A stretch of 14,769 nucleotides of DNA from G020350405 sp964513655. GTDB taxonomy: Bacteria; Planctomycetota; Phycisphaerae; Sedimentisphaerales; Anaerobacaceae. Position numbers and translations under genes: made by a program. The stretch covers positions 1 to 14,769 of the forward strand of contig CAZENQ010000077.1 in the NCBI GenBank assembly GCA_964513655.1, in the 5' to 3' direction. The notes beneath the pieces were generated by a model. It had not been told where the DNA came from and ran no database searches. It was given only the letters and a program-made list of their open reading frames with translations. Positions 5,956 to 13,535 of the stretch are shown piece by piece; the stretch's first letter is position 1, and every line of letters starts with the position of its first letter.

Positions 5956-6730
5956 TGATTCCGCTCCTCCGCTGCAATTCACTTTTTATCTTCTTGAAAG
6001 CGGCAGGGACGAACTTTGTCCGTACGTTCTCGACTGTGATACCTTCCTTGAAATCGGTCGCAGAAGGCCAACACCCTGAAAACTCTTTCACTATCCCAGT
6101 AGTTTGGTGGCAATGAAGAGCCAGAGCGTTTTTGAAACCCTCACACGCGCCGACTGACTCAAACTGCTTGGCCGGGCCGATGTGATTCGGAAGCTCACGG
6201 CTCAAATGATAGTCCAAGAAACGGTACAGGAATTTACCGAAAAAATTCTGCCCTACGACACCAAATCGCTCAGGCGTTGCGTATCTTTTGAGTACCGCCT
6301 GCGTATCGTCAAGAGCAACGCCAAACAATCGCCCGGTTTCCTGATGACAAAGGTCGGTAAGAGCCTCTACGGCTGAGAATCTGGCCATTTCAGCCAAGTC
6401 ACTTCGGTGGCCAGCCCTCCTCAGACCCCTATCCAGAGCCTCATCAAAGCCTCCTACAAGGTCAAGCAGGGACGCCTCCGGCGAAAGGCGTATACCCAAG
6501 TCGGCAAGTCTTTCTCTGAAGTTCTCTATTCGAGAAGACCACACTGTATCCATAAGTCGAAAGATGACTTGTGCAACGCCCTGGTCCTTCTTGGCAAGCT
6601 CCAAACCCCGCTGCGCGGCCTGGCTGGTAGCGTCAGCAACGCTGGTGGGGTCATCGGTTTCCTTAAGAATCGCTACTACCTTCCGCCAGTTCCTCGTAGC
6701 AGGCCACTGCTGTAACCTATCGTGTCCCAT
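5948..6730 (-). CDS. Unrecognised 260-aa partner of the QueC-like protein
   Basis: I cannot assign a family. The protein is mostly predicted helix, with no signal peptide, membrane segment or obvious catalytic motif. Notable parts are SLLDLVGGFDEALDRGLRR near the middle, then GQNFFGKFLYRFLDYHLSRELPNHIG, and a C-terminal region with cysteine-histidine pairs (ALHCHQTTGIVKEFSGCWPS). It sits directly upstream of the QueC-like gene with an eight-base overlap, so the two products are probably made in fixed ratio and may form a complex. QatB occupies the equivalent place in Qat loci and is also helical and of similar length, but the typical QatB N-terminus is not seen, so homology is unproven. The start at 6730 has GGGAGG upstream. 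Its GC content looks higher than that of the radical SAM gene before it. Confidence 0.7.
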   Translation of the reverse strand: MGHDRLQQWPATRNWRKVVAILKETDDPTSVADATSQAAQRGLELAKKDQGVAQVIFRLMDTVWSSRIENFRERLADLGIRLSPEASLLDLVGGFDEALDRGLRRAGHRSDLAEMARFSAVEALTDLCHQETGRLFGVALDDTQAVLKRYATPERFGVVGQNFFGKFLYRFLDYHLSRELPNHIGPAKQFESVGACEGFKNALALHCHQTTGIVKEFSGCWPSATDFKEGITVENVRTKFVPAAFKKIKSELQRRSGINA

Positions 6731-6751
6731 CGTTCCAATTCCTCCCTTATT

Positions 6752-8197
6752 TTATTGGCCAGCCGCTGTGACGACTTTTTCTTCTAGACGCAGGTCAATC
6801 CTCTTCAAGATCTTTCCTAATTCCTCGTCGATTCTATGTTTAGTTAAGACACTAAAATCTAAAGAATTGAGATTATGTTTCTTGTAGTAGTTCTTTACTC
6901 TATTCATCATTCTAAGTCTGCGTTGCCACGTCGGAGACGTTTCTATTGCTTCTAATTGTGGTGGCCTTCCCATGTGAAAGAACTTAAATGTGTTATGAAT
7001 TGCGCTCCACTTTTCCATCCGCTTGTCATATGTGAGACCCTTGTCTCTTGCATATCGTATCGAAATATTGTGCTGTCTGACTCCTTTCCGAAAATCTCTA
7101 ATCTTCTGGTCAGTCCAACCAGATTTTTCATGAATATAATAATCGTCTCCTGTTTGGCCAGTCCGGAATTTGGTAGGGTCGTATCTGTCCTGCACAGAGT
7201 CTAAAGGCCTAAATCTACAATCCGTGATCTGTACTCCCCACTTCTCGCAGTAACGTAGCTTTCTCACCATATCTTTGTAAGATATATCATAGTTGTATAT
7301 CATGAACACCGATATGTCTTTGGGATTGTATCCAGCCTTGGTTAGGTAGCTTAGCTGCCTCTTAATTGCTGGGGCGTCAGAAAGCGAATTGTCCCAAGCT
7401 ATCTTTACATTTTGGAACCGTGCCTCCTTCAACAGTTGAGCCAATTCTGGACTCTTTTCGAGTATCCGACCATCAAAGCCGCTTTGGGACTCGAACATAA
7501 AGGCTCGGTTATTAACTCTCAAACCACCCAATTCTACAAGAATTTCTTTAATGTGCTTGTTTGCTAGGAAATTATTATCGAAAAATATGACCCTGTGCTT
7601 ACCAATAGTCTTAATCTCTTTCACCAGCTCGCTTGGCGTTTTATCACGTCTTTCAGGTTCAATTTTCCATACACCACAAAACTTACACCTCCGTACGCAG
7701 CCCCTCATTGCATGAGTAACATGGTGGTCGACACTACCTTTTAGCAATGTGCAATCAGGGTAGTATTTCTCAGCGCTTTTGTGTAGGCCCACATGGCATT
7801 TTGCCCTATAAACTTTTAGCTTATTTTGGAAATACTTCTTATTGTGGTGTAGCGTTGCATAAATCCCGCCAACAATTATTTTAGCCTCTGGGAAAAGACC
7901 CCGGTAATGTTCGACTGCCTCCCAAACATACCTGGACCAGTAGGTAAATATCGATGTGACTAAAATTAACGACGGTTCAAAAGAGCGAAATCTGTTTTTT
8001 GGATGATTACCCCTAACTAATTTAACCTTGTAATGACGCGATCTATAGTATGCCCCAAGCTTCAGCAATCCAACAGGGACAAAATTCTTGTGAATGCTGT
8101 TTGCCTTATTTCTGCTTTTGGAAGGATAGGGGAAATCAGGTTCAACCAGCAATATCTTACTTATCTTCGGCATGTTTCTTGGGTTCAAGGCTTCCAT
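6752..8197 (-). CDS. Radical SAM enzyme with cobalamin-binding-like N-terminal region
   Basis: This protein is 481 aa from this start. Cysteines at 167, 171 and 174 in RGCVRRCKFCGVW form the CxxxCxxC site that holds the 4Fe-4S cluster and cleaves S-adenosylmethionine. The 150 residues before it (KILLVEPDF ... PVGLLKLGAYY ... IIVGGIYATL) resemble the Rossmann-like B12-binding domain of class B radical SAM proteins, although the DxHxxG cobalamin motif is not visible. After the cluster come IFFDNNFLAN, FESQSGFDGR and ITDCRFRPLD, features of one radical SAM subgroup I recall without a known function. ATG 8197 has AGGA five bases upstream; ATG 8173 is an alternative with a weaker site, and the frame is open to 8248. 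It overlaps the previous gene and ends 21 bases before the next. The substrate is unknown; DNA or a protein partner are both possible. Confidence 0.85.
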   Translation of the reverse strand: MEALNPRNMPKISKILLVEPDFPYPSKSRNKANSIHKNFVPVGLLKLGAYYRSRHYKVKLVRGNHPKNRFRSFEPSLILVTSIFTYWSRYVWEAVEHYRGLFPEAKIIVGGIYATLHHNKKYFQNKLKVYRAKCHVGLHKSAEKYYPDCTLLKGSVDHHVTHAMRGCVRRCKFCGVWKIEPERRDKTPSELVKEIKTIGKHRVIFFDNNFLANKHIKEILVELGGLRVNNRAFMFESQSGFDGRILEKSPELAQLLKEARFQNVKIAWDNSLSDAPAIKRQLSYLTKAGYNPKDISVFMIYNYDISYKDMVRKLRYCEKWGVQITDCRFRPLDSVQDRYDPTKFRTGQTGDDYYIHEKSGWTDQKIRDFRKGVRQHNISIRYARDKGLTYDKRMEKWSAIHNTFKFFHMGRPPQLEAIETSPTWQRRLRMMNRVKNYYKKHNLNSLDFSVLTKHRIDEELGKILKRIDLRLEEKVVTAAGQ

Positions 8198-8591
8198 ACG
8201 CTTCCTGCATGTGCTTCTCAAATTGCTTCCAAAAACTGCCAAATTCAACAGAGGCTATTTTTTCTGTCAACAACTTTATTCCTGCGTGAGCATATTCTTC
8301 CGCTATTCTATAAACGCTAGCTTTGTCCGACAGTATACCGACATCATCCTCATCATGCAGAGCCACGGCATTTATTAAAGCTTCATCCTCCATCTTTAGG
8401 TCCTTTTTGAGGAAGAAGCCATCTCTGCTCTTTAAGGGCACACGCATTCCATTGCTAAAGCCAAATGCCACCGCAAAAAGGAACTGCTCCTTACGGTTCT
8501 TTTCCTGAAAAAGTGACACTTCTTCTGAAATCTTCTCGTACAACTCTCTGTCTTTAGGATCGATATTCAGTCTGTCGGGAACACTCGCCAT
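8157..8591 (-). CDS. Dnd-associated-protein-4-like small protein
   Basis: This 144-aa soluble protein is mainly helical. Recognisable stretches are QFLFAVAFGFSNGMRVPL, then a helix with ALINAVALHD, and IAEEYAHAGIKLL. From memory this matches the profile of 'dnd system-associated protein 4' (about 130 residues; pattern FxxAxxxGFxxGxRxPL ... IAEEYAxxGI), found near DNA phosphorothioation genes and in other defence loci. The function of that family is not known to me. The start lies only three bases after the stop of the DndD-like gene, with GGAGG inside the end of that gene, and its own end overlaps the radical SAM gene by 41 bases. The tight coupling suggests it acts with those two products, perhaps as a small subunit or adaptor. 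Confidence 0.7.
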   Translation of the reverse strand: MASVPDRLNIDPKDRELYEKISEEVSLFQEKNRKEQFLFAVAFGFSNGMRVPLKSRDGFFLKKDLKMEDEALINAVALHDEDDVGILSDKASVYRIAEEYAHAGIKLLTEKIASVEFGSFWKQFEKHMQEAYGSLEPKKHAEDK

Positions 8592-8594
8592 TTC

Positions 8595-10589
8595 TTAATA
8601 CGCCTCCAACATGAGTTCTTTTTCATCGGGCGATAAGAACAGTCGTATTGCGTTACTGGTGTCGTCCTCTAATACATCTCTCACATCGCTTGCGTAATCT
8701 TCTGGGGTCAATAACAGAATTATTTGCCGTTCGTCGCTGATCTGAGAAAATATCTTGGAAATGAATTCTCTCGGAGGACCAGACACCATCGCAAAGGGTC
8801 TGTCAACAATAATCGCCGAGTCGAAACCAGATATATTATGTAACGCCAAGCTGAACGACAAAGCTAGAACTTCTCTTTCCCCTCCGGACAAAGTGCCCAG
8901 ACAGTCATACCCCATAGAATGAACAGGGCTAACTGTATAGTCATTCTTTATCATGACGTTCCTATAAGTTTCTTTCTTCCAGTGCAATTCGAAGAACTTT
9001 TCTTCCGTTTCTTTTTCAATCTTTCTTCGCATCGATTCCATAATTTCTTGATGAGATCTTTCAAGAACATCTATGCCTCTCTTAGCAAAAACGATATCGT
9101 TCTTAAGATCAGCTAACTTAGTTTCTTTTTTGATCTCATCATCTAACCGTTTTCTTAGTTCATCAATTTTCCCTTCGCTGTTAATTTTGATTTCTTCCAG
9201 CACTCCAAGTCTTTTCTGGTTGATTTCAAGCAGTTCTTCAAACTTCCTAAGCTCATTAGCCCAATTACGTATTTTTATCATATCGTAGCCAGCAATTTGC
9301 TTGTCGATTTGCTCAATTCGGTCGGTAATGCGTTTCAGAACCCCTTCCACGATTCGAATTTGCTCGGTCGTCCTGCGATTCTGGTCCAAATACGACTTTG
9401 CCGCGTCCTTAGCAGAGTCAAGATAGCTCTCCATTCTCGTCAATTCCTGAGATGTGTCACGGGATAAACTAATCCTTTCGATAAGCTTTTTTATCGCTCC
9501 TTCTTCAGAGCTTCCACTTCCGATTTCTCTCTCACATATGCACTTCCCCTCCATAAGTATTTTTTTCAAAAGATTCTTGTCTATCGTGGGAGGGATTTCC
9601 CCCTTATCGTGTTTTTCTCGTATGATATCTCTTGCTTTTTCTATCGCGGGGAAGAGCATAATGTCTATGCCTAACAGAAACAAAATCTCCTGTTTCGCTC
9701 CGATTGCCCTCTGGTAGAGTTCCTGCTGTGTCTTATACTCGGCTCTCAATGTATCCTTTTCTTTTTGGAGTTCTTCTACTTCAGGCATGCCTCTGAGATT
9801 GTCATCAAGCTTCTTAATCTCTGCTTTAGCCGTTTTTACTTGGCTCTGACATTGATTAATTTCTTCTAACTTGCTGTTTAAATCCTCTTCCAGTCTTTCA
9901 AGTTCTTTTCTTGTCTTCTCGATTTCTGGGTCTGTCTTTCCTGCATCTTTGTGAAGGTCGCTTATGACTTTTTGCATATGGGTCTGCGTTCGGTCCAACA
10001 GTTCCACCTGAGAGATTTGATAGATTGCATTCCGAATGTTTTGTCCCGTAGCTTCCCTGAAATATTTATCTAATCGTTCCCCGTCAAAGAAAAAGAAGTC
10101 TTTAATTCCATATGGCACGAAAAGGTGCACCTTTTCGGTGGCCTCTTTTTTACCCTCCTCATCTTGGAATATCTTACTATTTCCACTCTCATCCAAGAGA
10201 ACGGCTTTGAACACTTGTCTAGTTGGCCTGCAAGTACTCTCCACTCCTATCGAACCTTTACCAATCTTAAAGTACTGGTCCCTTATAAAGGTTATGTGTT
10301 TCCCTCCAGATTCAGCGTTTATCTCCACGGTCATTCTGTATTCATTGCCTTGGCTAGCGTCTCTCAAAATTTTTGTGTTCAGTTGAGGTAATTTTTTGCT
10401 ATCTTCCCTGGAAAGAAATGGTTCTTCACCGTACAGACACCAGTTGACTGCGTTCAGAAGGTTGCTTTTACCAACACCCATTACCCCAATGATTATGTGC
10501 AAGTCCTTTTTGCTCTGAACACGATTGAGACTTACTTCGACATCCTTGAATTGTCGGTAGTTCTTAAGCTTTAAGCTCTTGATTCTCAT
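8595..10589 (-). CDS. DndD-like SMC/Rad50-type ATPase
   Basis: This is a 664-aa protein. Residues 1-42 give the standard N-terminus, SLKLKNYRQFKDVEVSL, and a Walker A GVMGVGKS (35-42). FFFFDGERL (165-173) is a mark of DndD-type ATPases. Long charged helices at about 200-300 and 380-540 fit a coiled coil, with a central KCICE (cysteines 350 and 352) where relatives often carry a zinc-hook-like CICG. The C-terminal lobe has LSGGER (567-572) and a Walker B strand AIIVDRPF. The residue after aspartate 596 is arginine rather than glutamate or the usual DndD-type small residue, which may affect ATP hydrolysis. Its start lies inside the end of the 70-aa gene, with AAGGA only two bases before the ATG. 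DndD nicks or remodels DNA in phosphorothioation; a similar DNA role is inferred here. Confidence 0.85.
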   Translation of the reverse strand: MRIKSLKLKNYRQFKDVEVSLNRVQSKKDLHIIIGVMGVGKSNLLNAVNWCLYGEEPFLSREDSKKLPQLNTKILRDASQGNEYRMTVEINAESGGKHITFIRDQYFKIGKGSIGVESTCRPTRQVFKAVLLDESGNSKIFQDEEGKKEATEKVHLFVPYGIKDFFFFDGERLDKYFREATGQNIRNAIYQISQVELLDRTQTHMQKVISDLHKDAGKTDPEIEKTRKELERLEEDLNSKLEEINQCQSQVKTAKAEIKKLDDNLRGMPEVEELQKEKDTLRAEYKTQQELYQRAIGAKQEILFLLGIDIMLFPAIEKARDIIREKHDKGEIPPTIDKNLLKKILMEGKCICEREIGSGSSEEGAIKKLIERISLSRDTSQELTRMESYLDSAKDAAKSYLDQNRRTTEQIRIVEGVLKRITDRIEQIDKQIAGYDMIKIRNWANELRKFEELLEINQKRLGVLEEIKINSEGKIDELRKRLDDEIKKETKLADLKNDIVFAKRGIDVLERSHQEIMESMRRKIEKETEEKFFELHWKKETYRNVMIKNDYTVSPVHSMGYDCLGTLSGGEREVLALSFSLALHNISGFDSAIIVDRPFAMVSGPPREFISKIFSQISDERQIILLLTPEDYASDVRDVLEDDTSNAIRLFLSPDEKELMLEAY

Positions 10590-10776
10590 TGTCCTTGGCC
10601 CACTTTTTCGAATATCCCCTTATCTTCTTTTTGTAGTGCTCCTTGAACCACCATTGAGTTGGGTGTTCAAGTTCTTCAAACAGCATTTCTTTTATAAATT
10701 GTTGTAGTACAGGATCGTCAGCAGTCTTTTCGCTAACAGCTTTGAGAATCTGTCTGTTTATTGATGGTCCGTTCAT
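10564..10776 (-). CDS. Small protein between helicase and DndD-like ATPase
   Basis: This 70-aa charged protein begins MNGPSINRQILKAVSEK. Its middle, LFEELEHPTQWWFKEHYKKK, carries two tryptophans and ends in a basic helix. I do not know a named family, although the EHPxQWWxKExYKKxI style looks like a conserved small subunit rather than a chance frame. The start follows the helicase stop by five bases, with GGGTAAG ahead. The end overlaps the DndD-like gene by 26 bases in a different frame, which argues for translational coupling. A role as an adaptor joining the helicase and the ATPase is a guess from position. No membrane segment or signal is present. Confidence 0.65.
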   Translation of the reverse strand: MNGPSINRQILKAVSEKTADDPVLQQFIKEMLFEELEHPTQWWFKEHYKKKIRGYSKKWAKDNENQELKA

Positions 10777-10781
10777 ATCGC

Positions 10782-12884
10782 TTACCCGTAAAGCTTTTCG
10801 CGAAGATCATATATCTGAGAAAAAGCGGTTACATTATTGACCGCAATTTTCGCGATCTCCTGATAACGCTCTATCTCTTTAGCAAAAATATTATACTCAA
10901 TTTTTTTTAGTTCGGAAGGGAGATTGTCTAATGAGGGAACCACAATTACATCATAAATCACAGCAACTTTCTTGCCTGAGTACCTTCTTATCACTCTGCC
11001 AATCCTCTGAATGTACTCTCTTGGATTACCACTACTTGCCAATAATACGGCAGTCCTCGCTTGTGGAACATCGACTCCTTCATCCAGACATCTCATTGCA
11101 ACCAGCACTTGATATTCAGTATCGGCGAATCTATTAAGGAGGAACTCTCTTTCAGATAAACCATTGTATTGGGCATCGGGTTGTGCGCTTTCATCCATAG
11201 TAAACCGATGTGCAAAGATATTGCGTTCATTGACTATCTTCATAACCTGATCTATTTGTTCAGGGGCGGAGTATATTATGGTCCATCTAATGTCGTGTCC
11301 TTCTGAATCCAGAATTCTTTCCAGGGCTTGATATTTTGCAGACGCGTTCTTTATTACGTTAGCCCTAATAAATCTGAGAATATTAACTTGCTTATCATGT
11401 TCCATATCGCCTCTGGAACTACCTATTCTGGAGACTATAGACTTGGTAAGACTTACGTACCTATCAAGTTCTTCCTCCTCAAGTGAAATAAAGACAGGAA
11501 GATATTTGTAGGGAGTAAGATACGTCTGATTCGTTTCAGGGTTAACAGTGTTTATTGCCTGCTCCAGACTGAACTCGAAAACAACGTCTTGAAAGTAGTC
11601 ATAAATGACTTTTGTTCCAAGGTCATCAAACCACCTCTTAGGTGTTGCGCTAAGAGCAAGTCGGAAGTCGTATAGTTCCAACAATCCTAATTTAGTTTTT
11701 TCCGCTCCTAATCTATGAACTTCATCAGCCAGCAAGATTATTGGGAAGCTTTTCTTGTTTTTTTCTATGATTCTTTCGAAGTCTATCGAAGAAAAAGTAT
11801 TATGTGTGGCTAAAATCGCCATGTTGTCCAGATGTCCCAGAGTCACATCGACCAGACCATCAGCCAGTTCGTCTCTCCACGTCCTATTCGAGCTATCTGC
11901 GACTAGCAGTCGGTCAAATACTAGTCCAAACTTCGCGATTTCCTTTTGCCACTGTTGGCTAAGATGTCCGTAAGGTGTGGTAATAATAACGACCACCTTT
12001 TTTTCTTTTTCTAATAGATGTTTCACACAACCCAAAGCAGTAAAAGTCTTGCCAGTACCTGTTGCCATTTCGAAAATGCCTTTACAGGCACTTTCGATCC
12101 AGTTGCCTATTGCTTTGCGCTGATAATCTCTCAGCTTTATATTTTTAGTTCTTTTCCCTTTTCCGTAACTCTTCGAGTGTTCCCGCAGTAATTCTTCGGT
12201 AGCACTCTGGGATAGTCTTTTGAACTCCTCATCAGTACGAGGAGCATTCCGGATTAGTCCCTGCTTAAATGCATCCGATACATTATAAACTCTCACCCTC
12301 TTGCCCCTATCTCCCCATAACCTCCCAAATCTCTCTATGTCAGGCAATAAGTGCTCCTTGTCTCCGTCTTTCCAACTGCAGAAGACATGAAACTGCTCAT
12401 CATTATGAAGCCAACCTTTCAACGTCTCATTGTCAGAACCACTGAAGGAAACTACGTTATCTTGCGCATCTTTAAGTATTCCTGTTTTCTGGTGTTCGAT
12501 TCCATTCTTCACAACTGCAATCTTAATTTCCAAAAGGTCGTTCTTAAGCATCCACCCCAACATGGCTATGTGGTCCTTCTTTAACTCATCTTCCAGGTTG
12601 TCTATCTCTATCAGCAGCTCTTTTTCCTTTTCGCGCAGGGCTTCTTTTATTGCCTCTTGGTCTTCCAGGGAAAGCACCACATTCGCGATTAGCCGGATTC
12701 GTCCCCCATTTTTAACAAAGTCCGCTATTCCTCTTGCTGCAATGGCTAAGGCGTTCGAAGAAAAATATCCAGCTATTCGGTCGTATTTTATCGACTTAGA
12801 CAAGACGGGCAGGTAGAACTCCTCGAGAAGATTGTCCTCATCCGAATAATAAACAGGCTTTAATTCAATATCCTTCAGCGCCAC
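10782..12884 (-). CDS. PLD-nuclease / SF2 helicase fusion (restriction-type)
   Basis: This 700-aa protein starts at GTG 12884, with AGGA ten bases upstream. Residues about 15-200 form a phospholipase-D-type nuclease: H131 and K133 in EHQKTG, then SGSDN at 148-152, the HxK...GSxN catalytic half-site. Residues about 250-650 are a superfamily 2 helicase with RDYQ (252-255), Walker A ATGTGKT (274-280), DEVH box (387-390), SAT (412-414), a motif V region at LDEGVDVP (600-607) and motif VI QRIGRVIRR (626-634). All visible key residues are intact. The closest style I recall is the restriction helicases found near phosphorothioation genes and similar PLD-helicases in DISARM- and Dpd-type loci. It is the first long gene of the cargo operon and the likely effector that cuts unmodified or invading DNA. 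That role is inference. Confidence 0.87.
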   Translation of the reverse strand: MALKDIELKPVYYSDEDNLLEEFYLPVLSKSIKYDRIAGYFSSNALAIAARGIADFVKNGGRIRLIANVVLSLEDQEAIKEALREKEKELLIEIDNLEDELKKDHIAMLGWMLKNDLLEIKIAVVKNGIEHQKTGILKDAQDNVVSFSGSDNETLKGWLHNDEQFHVFCSWKDGDKEHLLPDIERFGRLWGDRGKRVRVYNVSDAFKQGLIRNAPRTDEEFKRLSQSATEELLREHSKSYGKGKRTKNIKLRDYQRKAIGNWIESACKGIFEMATGTGKTFTALGCVKHLLEKEKKVVVIITTPYGHLSQQWQKEIAKFGLVFDRLLVADSSNRTWRDELADGLVDVTLGHLDNMAILATHNTFSSIDFERIIEKNKKSFPIILLADEVHRLGAEKTKLGLLELYDFRLALSATPKRWFDDLGTKVIYDYFQDVVFEFSLEQAINTVNPETNQTYLTPYKYLPVFISLEEEELDRYVSLTKSIVSRIGSSRGDMEHDKQVNILRFIRANVIKNASAKYQALERILDSEGHDIRWTIIYSAPEQIDQVMKIVNERNIFAHRFTMDESAQPDAQYNGLSEREFLLNRFADTEYQVLVAMRCLDEGVDVPQARTAVLLASSGNPREYIQRIGRVIRRYSGKKVAVIYDVIVVPSLDNLPSELKKIEYNIFAKEIERYQEIAKIAVNNVTAFSQIYDLREKLYG

Positions 12885-12898
12885 AACGATCCAGTTCC

Positions 12899-13006
12899 TC
12901 AGAAAAATGCATCGCAGCCGCGTTTAGAGTACAGCTTCACAACGAGCCCTCCCACCTTCTCTTTTGTTAGCTCATCTAAACCCGCAACCGCCATTTTCTC
13001 TGCCAT
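12899..13006 (-). CDS. Possible 35-aa leader ORF before the helicase
   Basis: This short frame starts at ATG 13006 with a weak GGGGA site ten bases upstream, and reads MAEKMAVAGLDELTKEKVGG, then LVVKLYSKRGCDAFF. Its stop lies 14 bases before the helicase GTG, and the helicase ribosome site fits in that gap. It lies just downstream of a candidate promoter, so it would be the first thing translated from the operon. It could be a small real protein, a leader peptide, or the remains of a longer gene. I do not recognise it. Confidence 0.35.
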   Translation of the reverse strand: MAEKMAVAGLDELTKEKVGGLVVKLYSKRGCDAFF

Positions 13007-13051
13007 TTCGTTATTTCCCCAGTGCTTCCACGAAACGTAAATTTTGGCCAA

Positions 13052-13080
13052 ATACTACCACCGGAAGCCAGATAAAGCAA
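13052..13080 (-). promoter_or_regulatory. Candidate promoter of the cargo operon
   Basis: On the minus strand, TTGCTT (13075-13080) and TAGTAT (13052-13057) are separated by exactly 17 bases. The -35 box matches the sigma70 consensus at its TTG and the -10 box at four of six positions. Transcription would start near 13045, about 40 bases before the 35-aa ORF and about 160 before the helicase start. Confidence 0.45.
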
Positions 13081-13170
13081 GTGGATTTTAGACGACCAAA
13101 CATGCCAAACAAAGCCAATAAATGCCCTGATACCGTCCAAACAGAACGGCAAATCCTATCAATTCCTCTT

Positions 13171-13310
13171 TTGTTCAAAAACGTGGAAAACTCCCTTTTT
13201 TATAGTGTCCAAAAACTCATTTTTACTGCAAAATCGCACTTCCTGCTCTTTCTATAGTGTTCAAAAACTTCCTCGCGCGCGCGTGCGCGCGTAAGGACTC
13301 TAAAAACTCC
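13171..13310. repeat. Cluster of short direct repeats upstream of the cargo operon
   Basis: Two good copies, TATAGTGTCCAAAAACT (13201-13217) and TATAGTGTTCAAAAACT (13253-13269), match at 16 of 17 bases and lie 52 bases apart. Partial copies occur at 13171-13183 (TTGTTCAAAAACG) and near 13297-13309 (ACTCTAAAAACTC). All have the same orientation. The cluster is immediately upstream of the candidate operon promoter. It could be a set of regulator-binding sites, recombination arm sites or iteron-like sequences. Confidence 0.6.
13274..13293. other. 20-base alternating purine-pyrimidine (CG-rich) tract
   Basis: The plus strand reads CGCGCGCGCGTGCGCGCGTA, perfectly alternating pyrimidine and purine, in otherwise AT-rich intergenic DNA. 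Such tracts favour left-handed Z-DNA under negative supercoiling. It lies between the second good direct-repeat copy and a partial copy. Confidence 0.7.
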
Positions 13311-13460
13311 GGAAACCCCCCTTAGCTTTTTAGACGCTCAAAATATTCCCCGAAGGCCCCCATTGTGTAAAATCCTTCACAACTTTTTACTACAAAAACC
13401 GCTCTAAAGCCCTGTTAAACAGGCAATCAGGCAGATTCTTGGTTTTCACTACCACTTGAC

Positions 13461-13489
13461 TTATTAAGATACATTTACCATGCGGTCAA
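13461..13489 (-). promoter_or_regulatory. Weak candidate promoter in the intergenic region
   Basis: On the minus strand, TTGACC (13484-13489) is followed 17 bases later by TAATAA (13461-13466). The -35 box is good (five of six positions), the -10 box poor (three of six). It points toward the cargo operon, but more than 400 bases from its first ORF. Confidence 0.25.
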
Positions 13490-13535
13490 GGGAATTAGAG
13501 CTTGTCATATTAATCAGAATTTCCCCGGTTAGCAT

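Noticed and set aside
4225..12884. Canonical Dnd phosphorothioation locus
   Set aside because: DndD-like and Dnd4-like genes are present, but no cysteine desulfurase (DndA), DndB, PAPS-reductase-like DndC or DndE is visible in the window.
12964..13257. Plus-strand 97-codon frame in the intergenic region
   Set aside because: It has low-complexity composition, no ribosome site, overlaps the 35-aa minus ORF and the candidate promoter, and resembles no protein family.
13171..13310. CRISPR array
   Set aside because: Only two good repeat copies of 17 bases, no repeat-spacer regularity and no cas genes in the window.
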